Positions 17,794-27,743 of a DNA stretch of 64,000 nt are shown here, piece after piece. The notes below the pieces were generated by a model. It was not told the DNA's origin. It searched no databases and saw only the letters and a program-made list of their open reading frames with translations. Origin of the DNA: a bacterium (GTDB taxonomy: Bacteria; Myxococcota_A; Bradymonadia; UBA7976; UBA1532); the NCBI GenBank assembly GCA_030426085.1, contig JAUHYW010000002.1, positions 140,451-204,450 of the forward strand. Direction: 5' to 3'. Positions within the stretch are counted from its first letter, which is position 1. The number at the start of each line of letters is the position of its first letter. A program made the position numbers and the translations under genes.

Positions 17794-18050
17794 AGGTCCG
17801 ATTCGCGTTCGTGGGAGAGGGCACCTCGGACCTGGCGCTCTGGCCTCACCTCGAAGAGGCGCTGGCCACCGCCAGCGGGGAGACGGGTCGACGGTTGAAG
17901 CGCGTCAAGAAAGGCTTCAACGAGAACCGGCGGTTTCTGCTCGAGCGCTTGGACACCGACGGTCCGGTCTCCCGGCTCCCCGCCTGGCAGGCCATGCTCG
18001 GCGCACTGAAGGCCACCCTGGCGACGATCGGCGTGGCCCCGCCCGGCTGA
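17790..18050 (+). pseudogene. Fragment resembling a TOPRIM-like DUF4276-family protein
   Basis: Eighty-six codons beginning at TTG 17790-17792, which overlaps the TGA of the preceding frame (TTGA), as coupled ATPase/TOPRIM pairs often do. It starts KVRFAFVGEGTSDLALWPHL, the beta-strand plus E-G-x-S-D pattern of TOPRIM-fold/DUF4276 proteins, and ends after GALKATLATIGVAPPG. Known relatives are about twice as long, with acidic DxD motifs that are absent. Together with the ATPase remnant this looks like a two-gene defence-type cassette that has decayed. The family call is tentative; it could also be an intact small protein. Confidence 0.45.
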
Positions 18051-18068
18051 GGGACACCCGCGCTCACC

Positions 18069-19367
18069 TCACGGCGTCTGCTCGACCCGATACACCCGCC
18101 AGTCGTCGAGGCACGCCGCGAACAGCTCGACCGACCCGTCCTCGTCCACGTCGGCCGCCGCCACCCCCAGCGGCGCCGCGGGCAGGGCGATCGTCACCCG
18201 GCGGGCGAAGCCGGCCGCGCCGTCATTGAGCAGCACCGTCAGCGTCGAGCCGCCCCGGGCCACCCGGCGACCGAAGTCGAAGTCGCCCCGATCGGCGGTC
18301 ACGACGTCGACGTCACCGTCCCGGTCGACGTCGGCCAGCGCCAAGTGGGTCGGGCCGTTGCCCGTCGGCCAGTCGACCGCCGGCCCGAACCGCCGATCAC
18401 CCCGGCCGAGCGCGACGCTGATCGTATCCCCGCCCACGTAGTCGGCGCCCCGGATCGGCGTCCCGTAGTTGCCGGCGACCAGATCGAGCCGCCCGTCGCC
18501 GTCCAGATCGGCCGCGTCGACCCAGAACGGCCCGTTGCCCACCATCACGTCGACCCCCGCCGCGAAGCCCCCGGCCCCGTCGCCGAAGCGGACCGACACC
18601 CGGTCGCGCCCCGCCTCGTGCCGCCCCGCGTTGGCCACCAGCCCGTCGAGGTGACCGTCGCCGTCCACGTCGCGCAGGGTCACCCCGTGGGGCTCGACCC
18701 CGGTGGGCCACAGCCGGGGCGCGAAGTCGTCCGCCGCCCTCAGGATGGTCAGCCCGCCCCGCGAGAAGTCGGCCACCGCCAGATCGTCGACGCCGTCCCC
18801 GTCCACGTCGCCCGCCGCCAGCCCGAACGGCCGGCCGGGCAGGGCCATCGCCGGCCCCGGCACGAAGCCGCCGCCCCGCCGGGTGTGGATCCACAGCCCG
18901 CGGTCGCCCACCCCGGCCACCGCCACGTCCAGCGCGCCGTCGCCGTCGAAGTCGCCCGCCGCCAGATCGATCGGCTCCAGCGGCGCCTCGAGGACCGTGT
19001 GCTCCAGCAGCCGCCGGCGGGGGCTCTGCTGCCACAGCCGGACCGTGCCCTCGTAGCCCGCGGCGATCACGTCCGGCCGGCGGTCGCCGCTCCAGTCCAC
19101 CACCCGGACCCGGGTCGCCTGCACCCGCCCCGGCAAGGCGACCGGCGGCTCGAAGCAGGCCTCCCCCGGCTCGGCGACCCCGTCGCCGCAGCTCGCCGGT
19201 CGGGCGACCTCCACCGGGGCGGCGTCGGCCATACGCGGCCCGGCGTCGGGCGGAGGTTCGACCACAGCGTCGGGGCGCGCTCCGTCGGCGGGCCACGACA
19301 GCGGATCACCGTCGCAGGCCCAGGCGAGCAGCGCGGCGAGCAGGAGCGGGGCGCGGGCGGTCGACAT
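18069..19367 (-). CDS. FG-GAP/VCBS-repeat beta-propeller lipoprotein
   Basis: A 432-residue lipoprotein. ATG at 19365-19367; leader APLLLAALLAWAC, with Asp after the lipid-modified Cys. A short Pro/Asp/Ala linker (to ~50) precedes seven or so FG-GAP-type repeats carrying Ca-binding loops of the form D-x-D-G-D-G-x-x-D (DFDGDGALD, DVDGDGVDD, DVDGDGHLD, DLDGDGRLD, DVDRDGDVD, DVDEDG). These build an integrin-alpha-like seven-bladed propeller held by Ca2+. Such lipoproteins are abundant in Myxococcota; ligand and role are unknown. A longer frame upstream of the ATG exists but lacks a leader sequence. It converges with the decayed ATPase region and diverges from the gene at 19492. Confidence 0.9.
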   Translation of the reverse strand: MSTARAPLLLAALLAWACDGDPLSWPADGARPDAVVEPPPDAGPRMADAAPVEVARPASCGDGVAEPGEACFEPPVALPGRVQATRVRVVDWSGDRRPDVIAAGYEGTVRLWQQSPRRRLLEHTVLEAPLEPIDLAAGDFDGDGALDVAVAGVGDRGLWIHTRRGGGFVPGPAMALPGRPFGLAAGDVDGDGVDDLAVADFSRGGLTILRAADDFAPRLWPTGVEPHGVTLRDVDGDGHLDGLVANAGRHEAGRDRVSVRFGDGAGGFAAGVDVMVGNGPFWVDAADLDGDGRLDLVAGNYGTPIRGADYVGGDTISVALGRGDRRFGPAVDWPTGNGPTHLALADVDRDGDVDVVTADRGDFDFGRRVARGGSTLTVLLNDGAAGFARRVTIALPAAPLGVAAADVDEDGSVELFAACLDDWRVYRVEQTP

Positions 19368-19491
19368 CGCTCGAGGATAGCCCCGGCCGGCGCCGGGGTC
19401 ACGGCGTCCGACACCCCACCCGGCAGATCGGTTGAGCCCGGTGCAGGAGTCTGGCACGATCGCCGCCCCGCCCGAAGCACAGGAGTCCCGC

Positions 19492-20343
19492 GTGTCCGAC
19501 CCGGTCGTCTTCGACCCCGATGCCCTTCGCCAGCTCGATGATCAGCAGTGGCGCCGCCTGGGGGTGACCCAGACCTTCGATCGGCTGCTCGTCGAGGCCG
19601 CCGCCACCGCACCCGGCGCGGCCGAGGCGGTGCGCGACCACGCCGGACGCAGCCTGAGCGGCGGCGCGGCCAAGTTCTGGGAGCTGTCGTTCCCCCAGAT
19701 GAAGCGCGACCTCGTGCGCAAGCGGGTCCTCGCCGAGAGCGGGGGTCAGCTCGCGCTGCACCCCGACTTCGGCGAGCGGGTCGAGCGGCTGCTGCACGAC
19801 ATCGAGACCAGCGCCAGCCACGTCGAGCCGACCCCCGGGGTCACCCTCGAAGAGCTGACCGCCCGCGCCGCCGAGCGGGAGAAGCAGGCCAAGGCCGCCC
19901 GCCGGGCCCGCAGCCGCAGCTCGGGCACGACCCGGCGCACCTCGAGCGCCTCGACCCCCAAGAAGAGATCCGCGGCCGAGAAGACACCCGAGTCGACCGC
20001 GCTCACGGTGAGCGCGCCGGCCCCCAAGCCGACCCCCACCGTCGCCCCGCCCAAGAAGCTGTTCACCACCCGCACGGTCAACACCCTGCTCGACCGGCTG
20101 GACAACACCGCGCTCAACAAGTCCCAGCTCAGCGGCCGGATCAACCTGCGGGGGGCCGACCTCGACCGCTTCCTCGAGGTCACCGCCCAGCTCGACATCA
20201 CCCGCTTCAAGCGGGACGACCTCGTCGAGCTGCACTGGGAGGGCCGCAAGCTGGCCAAGACCAGCGGCGGCGACCGGCGGATGGCGGTCATCGGGCTGGT
20301 CGACAAGCTGCGCGAAGCCGCCGCGGCGCCCGCCGAGGGCTGA
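19492..20343 (+). CDS. Cytosolic protein of unknown function with basic, low-complexity centre
   Basis: A 283-residue product started at GTG 19492, chosen because AGGAG lies six bases upstream (19481-19485); an ATG at 19432 in the same frame has no ribosome site. Residues 1-130 are helical and soluble (LSFPQMKRDLVRKRVL). Residues ~135-205 are Lys/Arg/Ser/Thr/Pro-rich and disordered, resembling DNA- or RNA-binding tails. The last ~75 residues (KLFTTRTVNTLLDRLDNTAL, then INLRGADLDRFLEVTAQLDI) look like a small helical winged-helix-type fold. No family is recognised; a nucleic-acid-associated role is a guess from the basic linker. Confidence 0.75.
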   Translation: MSDPVVFDPDALRQLDDQQWRRLGVTQTFDRLLVEAAATAPGAAEAVRDHAGRSLSGGAAKFWELSFPQMKRDLVRKRVLAESGGQLALHPDFGERVERLLHDIETSASHVEPTPGVTLEELTARAAEREKQAKAARRARSRSSGTTRRTSSASTPKKRSAAEKTPESTALTVSAPAPKPTPTVAPPKKLFTTRTVNTLLDRLDNTALNKSQLSGRINLRGADLDRFLEVTAQLDITRFKRDDLVELHWEGRKLAKTSGGDRRMAVIGLVDKLREAAAAPAEG

Positions 20344-20504
20344 GCGACCGCGGATTCCGACTCGGCGCCGGGCGGGGGCTCGGGCCACGAAATTGCGGTC
20401 GGCGGTCATTCGGTTGAGACTGTGACCGGTCCGCAATCATCCCGGGAACATTCGGAGGGTCCGCCGTCGAGGGCCGCGCTTCGAAGACCCGAGAGTGGGA
20501 AGCC

Positions 20505-23162
20505 ATGCTCGTCGACATCCTCCTCGCGCCCCTGATCGCCTTGTTCGCCCCGGCGACCCCCGGGGCCTACGACTGCGACCGGCTGGTGGCGGTGGGCGCG
20601 CTCGCCGAAGCCGAGGCCGCCTGCGCCGACGCCCGGGGCAGCGTGCCGCTCCTGATGGCCATCCGCCGGGCCGACCGGGCCGACCGGTCGAAGCCCGAGG
20701 GGCTCAAGCTCACCCTCGAAGGGCTGCGGGACACCGCCGAGGCCCGCCAGAAGGCGCCCGACCGGGTGATCGAAGAGGCGCTGTTCCAGCACTTCGGCCG
20801 GGTCGTGCGGGCGCTGACCCCCATCAAGCAGCGCCCCGACCTCGCCCAGTGGCCGCTGCCCGACCTGCCGGTGCCCTCCCCCATCCTGCCCGCGCTCGAA
20901 GACGACGCGCTCTCGAACCTCGGCGCGGCCATCGAGCGCAGCGACGAGCGCATCCGCGAGGTCGAGTCCCGGCTGGCGGGGGTCGACCCCGACTTCGCCC
21001 GGCTGCCCGAGGCCGCCCGCCAGGGGCTGACCCGGGCGCTCGAGGGCTTGCAGGCCGAGCGGGCCCGGCTGCTCCAGCGGCGCCTCGAAGCCCTCGAGAA
21101 GCAGGTCGACTCCAGCAAGCGGCCCGAGCCGGCTCAGCTCCTGCACCTCGCCGACACCTACTTCGCCGTCGACGCCGACCGCCCGACCAAGAAGGCCCGC
21201 CGCAAGCGCGGGCGGCGCATCCTGCGTCGGCTGCGGCGGTGGTACGCCACCGACGGCGCCGCCGGCATCGCCGGGCTGTGGCTGGCCGCCTTCGCCCTCG
21301 ACGACGGCGACCCCCGGCGGGCCCGGCCCCTGCTCGACGAGGCCGGCCCGTTCGACCCCGGCCTGTCGACGTTCTTCGAATCGCTCCTGCAGTGGCGCCG
21401 GGGCAAGCCCGAAGAGGCGCTGGCCCGGCTGCGCTCGATCCGGGGCCCGCTCTCGCCGGCGCTGACCGCCCAGGTCGCCGCGCTCGAAGGCACCCTGGCG
21501 CTCGAGACCGGCGACTGGGCCTCCTCGGCCGAAGCCTGGCTGCGGGCGGCGGGCAACGCGCCGGCCGAGCAGGCGATGCGAGCCCGGCTGCGGGCGGCCA
21601 TCGCCTGGAGCGTGGCCATCGCCTCGGGCGAGAACCCCCGCCGGGTGCCGGGGCACCTCCAGGCGTCGACGCTGCTGCACGCGCTCTCCCGGGGGCGGGT
21701 GGACGTGGCCGGCCAACTCTTCACGATCATGGAGAAGGACCGGGGGCCGGCGCTGCCCTATATCGGGCTGATGCTCGTCGACAGCCACCGGGCCGCCGGC
21801 CGGGGCTCCGACGCCGACCGCCTGCTCAACCACCTCGTGCGCAGCTACACCGGCGCCGGCCCGTGGCGCTCGGCCAACCTCGGCCCCGCCGCCGACGCCG
21901 CCCGGGACGCGCTGCTGAGCCGCATCGAGCGCCGGGTGGCCCGCGTCGTCGAGACCGGCGTGCCGGTCCCACCCGCCGCCCGGGCGCTCATCGGATCGAT
22001 CGTCGCCGCCCGGTTCGAACTCTTCCAGGTCGGCGACCGGGCCCGGGCCCAGCTCTGCGACGCGCTGGGCAAGCTGGGCTTCCTGGAACAGGTCGAGCGG
22101 CACCTCGTCGCGCTGCGCACCGGCGCCGCCGACCCGCTGCTGCGGCGCAAGGCGGCCATGGCGCTGGTCGACGCCTACGTGCAGCGGGCCCGTGAGGTCG
22201 GCGCCGCCGGGGCCGCGACCGGGCCCTGGCTACTCGGCGCGCCCATCCGCGATCCGGCCCCGGAAGAGGTCACCCGGCTGGTCGAGGCCCAGAACGAACT
22301 CATCGGCGCCCTGCCGCTCGGCAGCGTCGAGCGGGACGACCTCGTCGTCGACCGGGCCACCGTGCGCCTCGGCCTGGGGGACACCGAGGGCATCGTCGCC
22401 GAGCTGGAGGGCGTCGCCGAGCGGCACCCCGACACCGCGCTCGGCCTGCGGGCGATCTACCAGCTCATGCGGGCCCGCCCCGACCGCATCGCCCAGCTCG
22501 GCCGCCGCTGGTCCCGCCGGGGCGCCGGCCCGCCGGCCCGCAACCGGGCGCTGCGCAAGGCGCTCGAGGCCGCCATCGGCGACGGCCCCGACCCGGGCAG
22601 CGCGCTGATGGCCGACGGCCGCTTCGCCGAGGCCGCCGCGGCCTACGCCGCCGCCGCCGAGAAGAGCGGGCCCGACGCCGGCTCGGCCCGCTTCGCCGCC
22701 GCCGTCGCCTGGACCGCCGCCCTGCGCCCCGAGCGGGCCGAGCCGGCGTGGAAGGCCTACATCGAGCGCCACCCGCAGCACGCCCAGGTGCCGGTGGCCC
22801 ACATCCTCTTCGCCCGCCTCCTGCAGACCCAGGGCAAGCTGGCCGACGCCGCCGGGGCCTACATCGACTCGGCCCGCCTCGACGGCCCCGACGCCGGCCG
22901 GGCGCTCATCCGGGCCACCGAGCTGGTCTCGGGCGACTTCGAGACGTTGCGGGCCGCGCTCGGCCGGCTGGTGCGCGACCTGCCGAACCACCCCGACCAC
23001 GCCCGCTACGCCCGGGCCCTCGCCGCGCTCGAAGGGGGCCACGCCCCCGACGCCCCGGTCTCCGGCGCCCCGCCGACCCCGCCGATCGCGCCCGGCCTGT
23101 GCCGGGGTGAGGCCTGCGAGGCCGCCCGCTTCTGGCCGCTCGCGGCCGGCGAGGCGCCCTGA
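20505..23162 (+). CDS. Large exported TPR/alpha-solenoid protein
   Basis: An 885-residue protein with a hydrophobic N-terminus (LVDILLAPLIALFAPATPGA) that can act as a signal peptide, followed by helical repeats throughout. TPR-like helix pairs are easiest to see at residues ~250-420 and ~680-860 (e.g. ALMADGRFAEAAAAYAAAAE and ILFARLLQTQGKLADAAGAY), with a coiled-coil-like stretch at ~145-205. Similar very long periplasmic TPR proteins in Myxococcota scaffold envelope complexes, including gliding machinery, but nothing here proves that link. The ATG at 20505 follows GGGAAG. The 161 bp upstream contains TTGAGA at 20414-20419 without a good -10 element. Confidence 0.8.
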   Translation: MLVDILLAPLIALFAPATPGAYDCDRLVAVGALAEAEAACADARGSVPLLMAIRRADRADRSKPEGLKLTLEGLRDTAEARQKAPDRVIEEALFQHFGRVVRALTPIKQRPDLAQWPLPDLPVPSPILPALEDDALSNLGAAIERSDERIREVESRLAGVDPDFARLPEAARQGLTRALEGLQAERARLLQRRLEALEKQVDSSKRPEPAQLLHLADTYFAVDADRPTKKARRKRGRRILRRLRRWYATDGAAGIAGLWLAAFALDDGDPRRARPLLDEAGPFDPGLSTFFESLLQWRRGKPEEALARLRSIRGPLSPALTAQVAALEGTLALETGDWASSAEAWLRAAGNAPAEQAMRARLRAAIAWSVAIASGENPRRVPGHLQASTLLHALSRGRVDVAGQLFTIMEKDRGPALPYIGLMLVDSHRAAGRGSDADRLLNHLVRSYTGAGPWRSANLGPAADAARDALLSRIERRVARVVETGVPVPPAARALIGSIVAARFELFQVGDRARAQLCDALGKLGFLEQVERHLVALRTGAADPLLRRKAAMALVDAYVQRAREVGAAGAATGPWLLGAPIRDPAPEEVTRLVEAQNELIGALPLGSVERDDLVVDRATVRLGLGDTEGIVAELEGVAERHPDTALGLRAIYQLMRARPDRIAQLGRRWSRRGAGPPARNRALRKALEAAIGDGPDPGSALMADGRFAEAAAAYAAAAEKSGPDAGSARFAAAVAWTAALRPERAEPAWKAYIERHPQHAQVPVAHILFARLLQTQGKLADAAGAYIDSARLDGPDAGRALIRATELVSGDFETLRAALGRLVRDLPNHPDHARYARALAALEGGHAPDAPVSGAPPTPPIAPGLCRGEACEAARFWPLAAGEAP

Positions 23163-23327
23163 GCGCCACCCGCGCCGAGATCCCACCTCGCTGCGTGCCC
23201 CGTGATCGATCTGGCTGAGGGCTTCGAGGACCTGCTCGTCGCCCGGCCCGCGCCGACGAAAAATCGAGAACCGTAGATCGGATCCACCGGTCGGACGAAC
23301 CCAGCGCCGACACCCACGGAGGATCCG

Positions 23328-25541
23328 ATGACCCGAGCCCTGACGCTCCCGACCGCCCTCGCGCTCCTGACCGCCCTCGCGGCGCCCGCCGCCGCCGCCC
23401 CGCCCGAACCCATCGAACACGAGATCTTCGACTCCCGGCTCGGCCTGTACCCCGACCTCACCCGCGACGCCCTCTTCGACAAGTACGGCGTCGACGCCCC
23501 CTCACCGACCCCCCTGCCGTTCGACGTGAAGGCCGCGCGCTTCTACCAGACCGTGGTCGACGGCCTGACGCTCGACGCCGACGCCACCGCGGCCCTCGCC
23601 CGCGACGGCCTCGTGCTCGTCGACCCGCCCCGGCGCTACTCGATGGCCGCGGCGTACTGGGCGCTCTTCACGTCCGACCTGCCGCTGCTCGTCACCACCG
23701 ACAGCGTGCTCGACGCCATGCACCGCAGCTTCGACGACATGCTCGCCGAGCTCGAGGTCGCGGTGCTCTCGCCCATGATCCGGGATGTCCTGAAGGCCAC
23801 CCGGGCCGCCGCCGTGGCCCTCGCCGAAGACGACCCCAGCCTGGCCCGCGCCGCCGACGACGTCGACCTCTACACCACCACCGCGCTCAACCTGCTCGGC
23901 ACCGACCCCGGCAAGGGCCGGCTGGCGTTCGCCCCGGCGCGCGTCGCCGAGAAAACGGTGCTCACGCTGCTGGCGAAGGTGGAGCGCCTCGAGCTGGAGA
24001 ACCCGGCCATCAACGGCAAGTCGACCGCGCTCTACGGCGCCCGCCGGGCGGTGGACTGGTCCCAGTTCAAGCCCCGGGGGCACTACACCAAGAGCGCCGG
24101 CCTGAAGCGCTACTTCCGGGCGATGATGTGGCTCGGGCGAGCCGACACCGGCTTCGAGATCCGCCAGGCGCGCCAGCTCCGGGCCGCGGCCCTGCTCAGC
24201 CACGCCGCCCGGACGAGCGGCGCGCTCGACGACCTGGGGGCGGTCAAGGCGGTCATCGACCTCTTCGTCGGCCGCTCCGACGAGCTGACCCCGTTCCAGC
24301 TCGCCGATCTGATGCGCGACCTGAAGCTCGCCCCCGCCGCCCTCGAGCGCACCGCCGACCTCGCCCGCCTCGTCGAGCAGCTCGCCGCCAGCGGCATGGG
24401 CGCCCAGCGCATCCGCAGCCAGACCCTCGTCTCGAACCCCCGGACCGCCGAGAAGGTCCCGCTGCCGCCGCTCTTCCAGATGTTCGGCCAGCGCTTCGTC
24501 ATCGACAGCTTCGCGCTGAGCAAGGTGGTCTACGACGACATCGTCTTCCGGGGCGAGAAGCAGAACCGGCGCATGCCCACCGGCCTCGACGTCCTGGCCG
24601 CGCTGGGCAACGACGTCGCGCTGTGGCTCCTGCGGGGCGAGCTGGACCAGTGGCGCTACGGGGCCAACCTGGCGGCGCTGCGGGACGTCGTCGGCGGCTA
24701 CACCGACGCCCACTGGCAGGACAGCCTCTACATGCAGTGGCTCGCCGCGCTGCGCACTCTGAACCAGGCGCCCGAGGGCCCCCACGCCCCGGCGGTGATG
24801 AAGGGCGACGCCTGGGGCCGCAAGATGCTCCAGACCCAGCTCGCGAGCTGGGCCCAGCTCCGGCACGACACCATCCTCTATGCCAAGCAGAGCTACACCG
24901 CCAGCGTCGGCTGCCTGTACCCCGCGGGCTACGTCGAGCCCTACCCCGCCTTCTACGACCGCCTGGGCGCCTTCGCCCGCACCGCCTCGACCCGGCTCGG
25001 CGCGCTGAAGGGGCTGGGCCGCGGCGACCGCTACATCGGGCGCTACGTGCGGTACTTCGACGGCTTCGCCGGGCACATGCAGACCCTCGGCGCGCTGGCC
25101 CGCAAGCAGCTCGCCGCCCAGCCGTTCTCGCCCGAGGACGAGGCCTTCCTGCGGGACACCATCGAACGGCGGATGCCGGCCGGGGGCTACGACCCCAAGC
25201 CGGAGTGGAACGGCTGGTACATGGATCTGCTGTACATCCCGGAGGGCGAGACGGTCGAAGACGCTGTCGAGTGGGAGCCGACCATCGCCGACGTGCACAC
25301 CGACCCCGACGGCAGCCGGGTGCTCGAGGTGGGCACCGGCGACGTGCACTTTGTGGTGGCCGCCATCGACAACGACGGCGACACCGCGGTGCACGTCGGG
25401 CCGACCTTCACCTACTACGCCTTCACCCAGCCGGCGTCGGATCGGCTGACCGACGCGCAGTGGCAGCGGCGCCTGCGCCAGAAGGCCCCGCCCCGCCCCG
25501 CCTGGATCACGCCGCTGGTGTTCGACGGCGCCCCCCGCTGA
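23328..25541 (+). CDS. Secreted DUF3160-family protein
   Basis: A 737-residue protein with a cleavable signal peptide (LTLPTALALLTALAAPAAAA). The rest matches the DUF3160 pattern: an N-terminal segment with FYQTVVDGL and VTTDSVLDAMHRSFDDML, a long helical middle with QRFVIDSFALSKVV and MPTGLDVLAALGN, and a C-terminal block SYTASVGCLYPAGYVEPYP, MDLLYIPEG and VGPTFTYYAF. DUF3160 proteins are extracytoplasmic, found in bacteria and archaea, with no established activity. The ATG at 23328 has GGAGGA eight bases upstream. The next gene encodes an unrelated lipoprotein 102 bp later. Confidence 0.9.
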   Translation: MTRALTLPTALALLTALAAPAAAAPPEPIEHEIFDSRLGLYPDLTRDALFDKYGVDAPSPTPLPFDVKAARFYQTVVDGLTLDADATAALARDGLVLVDPPRRYSMAAAYWALFTSDLPLLVTTDSVLDAMHRSFDDMLAELEVAVLSPMIRDVLKATRAAAVALAEDDPSLARAADDVDLYTTTALNLLGTDPGKGRLAFAPARVAEKTVLTLLAKVERLELENPAINGKSTALYGARRAVDWSQFKPRGHYTKSAGLKRYFRAMMWLGRADTGFEIRQARQLRAAALLSHAARTSGALDDLGAVKAVIDLFVGRSDELTPFQLADLMRDLKLAPAALERTADLARLVEQLAASGMGAQRIRSQTLVSNPRTAEKVPLPPLFQMFGQRFVIDSFALSKVVYDDIVFRGEKQNRRMPTGLDVLAALGNDVALWLLRGELDQWRYGANLAALRDVVGGYTDAHWQDSLYMQWLAALRTLNQAPEGPHAPAVMKGDAWGRKMLQTQLASWAQLRHDTILYAKQSYTASVGCLYPAGYVEPYPAFYDRLGAFARTASTRLGALKGLGRGDRYIGRYVRYFDGFAGHMQTLGALARKQLAAQPFSPEDEAFLRDTIERRMPAGGYDPKPEWNGWYMDLLYIPEGETVEDAVEWEPTIADVHTDPDGSRVLEVGTGDVHFVVAAIDNDGDTAVHVGPTFTYYAFTQPASDRLTDAQWQRRLRQKAPPRPAWITPLVFDGAPR

Positions 25542-25643
25542 GCCCGCGACCGGGCGCCCCACCCCCGCCCCGGCCTTGCCCCTGCAGCGCACACTCTGGG
25601 AACGTGAAGTGTGGCGCAGCCCGCGCCGCGGGGGGGACGATCC

Positions 25644-27722
25644 ATGAAGAACCGCTGCATGGGCGTGATCGCCCTCGCGGTCGCGGCGTTCGCCGTCGGC
25701 TGTGAGGGCGACGACGGGAGCGGGCCGGCCGCCACCGCCGAGCCGGACGCCACCCGGACCGCCGACGCGACGATGGAGCCCGAGGCCGACGCCGCGACCG
25801 CAGCGGACGCCATGGCAGCCACAGACGCTGCCGCCGACGCCTCCCCCCGATCACCCGACGCCGGACCATCGCCCGACATGGCCCCCCTGGACGCCGCGCC
25901 GATGGACGCCGCGCCCGGCCCCGACGCCATCCCAGAGGGTCGCGTCCCAGCGCCGGAGGGCACCGTCGCGCTGATCCCCGACCCCGAGGACGGCTTGGAG
26001 TCGGGCGCGACGGCGGTCGGCGCCGACGGCGTGGCCCACTTCTACTCCCCGACCCACGAGGCGCTGGTCGAGTTCGCGCTGGCCCCCGGAGACGACGAGC
26101 CGGGCGACGCCGCCGGGGTCGAGATCTACATCGAGGTCACCGCCGAGCGGCAGGCGCGGGTCCTGGTGACCGACCCCGAGGGGCGCTACGTACCGATGAT
26201 CTTCGGCGCCGAGCTGCCGGACGCGCCGGGCGATACGCTGCACGTCGAGGTCGACGGCCGCGATCTGCTCGAGGGCGACGAGCCGGCCTATCGCTACGCG
26301 CCGGGCGAGCCGTCGCCCTTCATGCCCAACGCGTTCACCATCCCCGAGGTGCTCGTCGTCGTCTCGGTCCAGGGGCTGCTGCGCTCGATCAAATACGCGG
26401 CGGCGGTCTACGTGGTGAAGCGGGTGGTCGAGGCGGGGTGCAACGTGCTCAACCCGCTGCACGGCGACACCTGCGCCCGGGCGGCGCGGTGGGTCGAGAT
26501 CGCCGGGACCGTGCTGACGCCGGGCATCCAGATGCTCCGCGACGGCGCGTGGGCGCTGACCGCCAACCTGGGGGTCGCGACCGGGCAGGCCGCGTTCAAC
26601 TACTTCGCCGGGTGGGCCTGCGGCGAGGTGGGCACCTTCTTCAAGTGGGCCGACCCCACCGCGGCGGACTTCCCGGCGGTGCGCGATCGGGTGCGGGACG
26701 CGGTGCGCAAGCTCAACCACCTGCTCGTGGCGCTCGAGGAGGACCCCCCGGCCGATCCGGAGGCGCTCGGCGCGCTGCTCGACGCGGTGGGGCCGGCGCT
26801 GGCCATCGTCGCCCGCGAGGTGCGCGAGAACCACGTCAACGTGCTCCAGCCGCCGCAGGTGGACGACATCGCCGAGGGCGCGCTGAGCGCCCTGGTGGGC
26901 ACCACCCTCGTCAGCATGACCAACGGCGACGTCTACGCGGCCTGGTTCCACCCCAACCCGGCGGTGCGCCAGATGCTGGTGCAGCCGGCCGGCGGCGCCG
27001 CCGTGCGCTTCGTGCAGCTCGGCAGCCGCTACACCGGCGGCAAGATCTGGGTGCTCGATCCGCGCCTGCTCAAGAGCCTCCAGACCGCCGCCGGCGGGGC
27101 GCTGTCGTGCGTGGTGGGGCTGGTGACGAGCTTCGACGTCGAGGTCGAGGGCATGCCGTACACCGTCGAGACCCTGGAGGTCATCGACGCCATCGCCGAT
27201 CTGGCGCATCACTGGCTCGACCACGCCTACGCCACCCACTACGGCATGGTCTTCGATCCGCCGGCCTGCCTGCCCGACGAGTTCGAACCCAACGGCGACC
27301 GGGTGGCGGCACAGCTCGGCGGAGCGCAGCTCCAGATCGACGGGCCGGTGCAGCTCGACGGGCTGAACCTGTGCGACGGGGAGGGGCCGGCGGGGGACGA
27401 GGACTGGTTCGTCTTCGACATGGGCCCGATCAGCCTGCGGGCCCAGGCCCGCATTCGAGCCCCCGACCCGCCGGGGGCCGGGGCCGACGAGCGGGTGTGC
27501 GTGGAGATCTTCTTCTACAGCGAGCTGCTCGAGCTGGTGGGCGCCGAACCCGAGCGGGTCGAGGGGCCGGTCTGCGGGCGGGTGGGCGACGCGTTCTCCA
27601 CCCAGCAGTTCAGCGTACGGCGCACGGTGGGCGAGCAGTGGTCGCAGCTCATCGTGCGGGTCTACGTCGACGGCGAACCGATGGCGCCGCAGATCGATTA
27701 CGGGCTGGCGTTCACGCTGTAG
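25644..27722 (+). CDS. Large lipoprotein of unknown function with a Pro/Asp/Ala linker
   Basis: A 692-residue lipoprotein: ATG 25644 after GGGGGGA, leader IALAVAAFAVGC with lipobox AVGC. Residues ~22-105 form a low-complexity D/A/P/T linker. Residues ~106-210 look like a beta domain of PPC type. Residues ~225-520 are helical, with hydrophobic stretches (VLVVVSVQGLLRSIKYAAAV and GTVLTPGIQMLRDGAWALTA) and paired cysteines. The last ~150 residues (DEFEPNGDRVAAQLG, DEDWFVFDMG, VCVEIFFYSEL) form a second PPC-like beta domain. No family is recognised; it is probably displayed on the outer membrane or cell surface. It converges with the methyltransferase gene (21-bp gap). Confidence 0.82.
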   Translation: MKNRCMGVIALAVAAFAVGCEGDDGSGPAATAEPDATRTADATMEPEADAATAADAMAATDAAADASPRSPDAGPSPDMAPLDAAPMDAAPGPDAIPEGRVPAPEGTVALIPDPEDGLESGATAVGADGVAHFYSPTHEALVEFALAPGDDEPGDAAGVEIYIEVTAERQARVLVTDPEGRYVPMIFGAELPDAPGDTLHVEVDGRDLLEGDEPAYRYAPGEPSPFMPNAFTIPEVLVVVSVQGLLRSIKYAAAVYVVKRVVEAGCNVLNPLHGDTCARAARWVEIAGTVLTPGIQMLRDGAWALTANLGVATGQAAFNYFAGWACGEVGTFFKWADPTAADFPAVRDRVRDAVRKLNHLLVALEEDPPADPEALGALLDAVGPALAIVAREVRENHVNVLQPPQVDDIAEGALSALVGTTLVSMTNGDVYAAWFHPNPAVRQMLVQPAGGAAVRFVQLGSRYTGGKIWVLDPRLLKSLQTAAGGALSCVVGLVTSFDVEVEGMPYTVETLEVIDAIADLAHHWLDHAYATHYGMVFDPPACLPDEFEPNGDRVAAQLGGAQLQIDGPVQLDGLNLCDGEGPAGDEDWFVFDMGPISLRAQARIRAPDPPGAGADERVCVEIFFYSELLELVGAEPERVEGPVCGRVGDAFSTQQFSVRRTVGEQWSQLIVRVYVDGEPMAPQIDYGLAFTL

Positions 27723-27743
27723 CCGACGCCGCCGGGCGCGCCC

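Noticed and set aside
20414..20440. TTGAGA promoter before the TPR-like gene
   Set aside because: The best -10 candidate, AATCAT, is only 15 bp away and weak; not strong enough to annotate.
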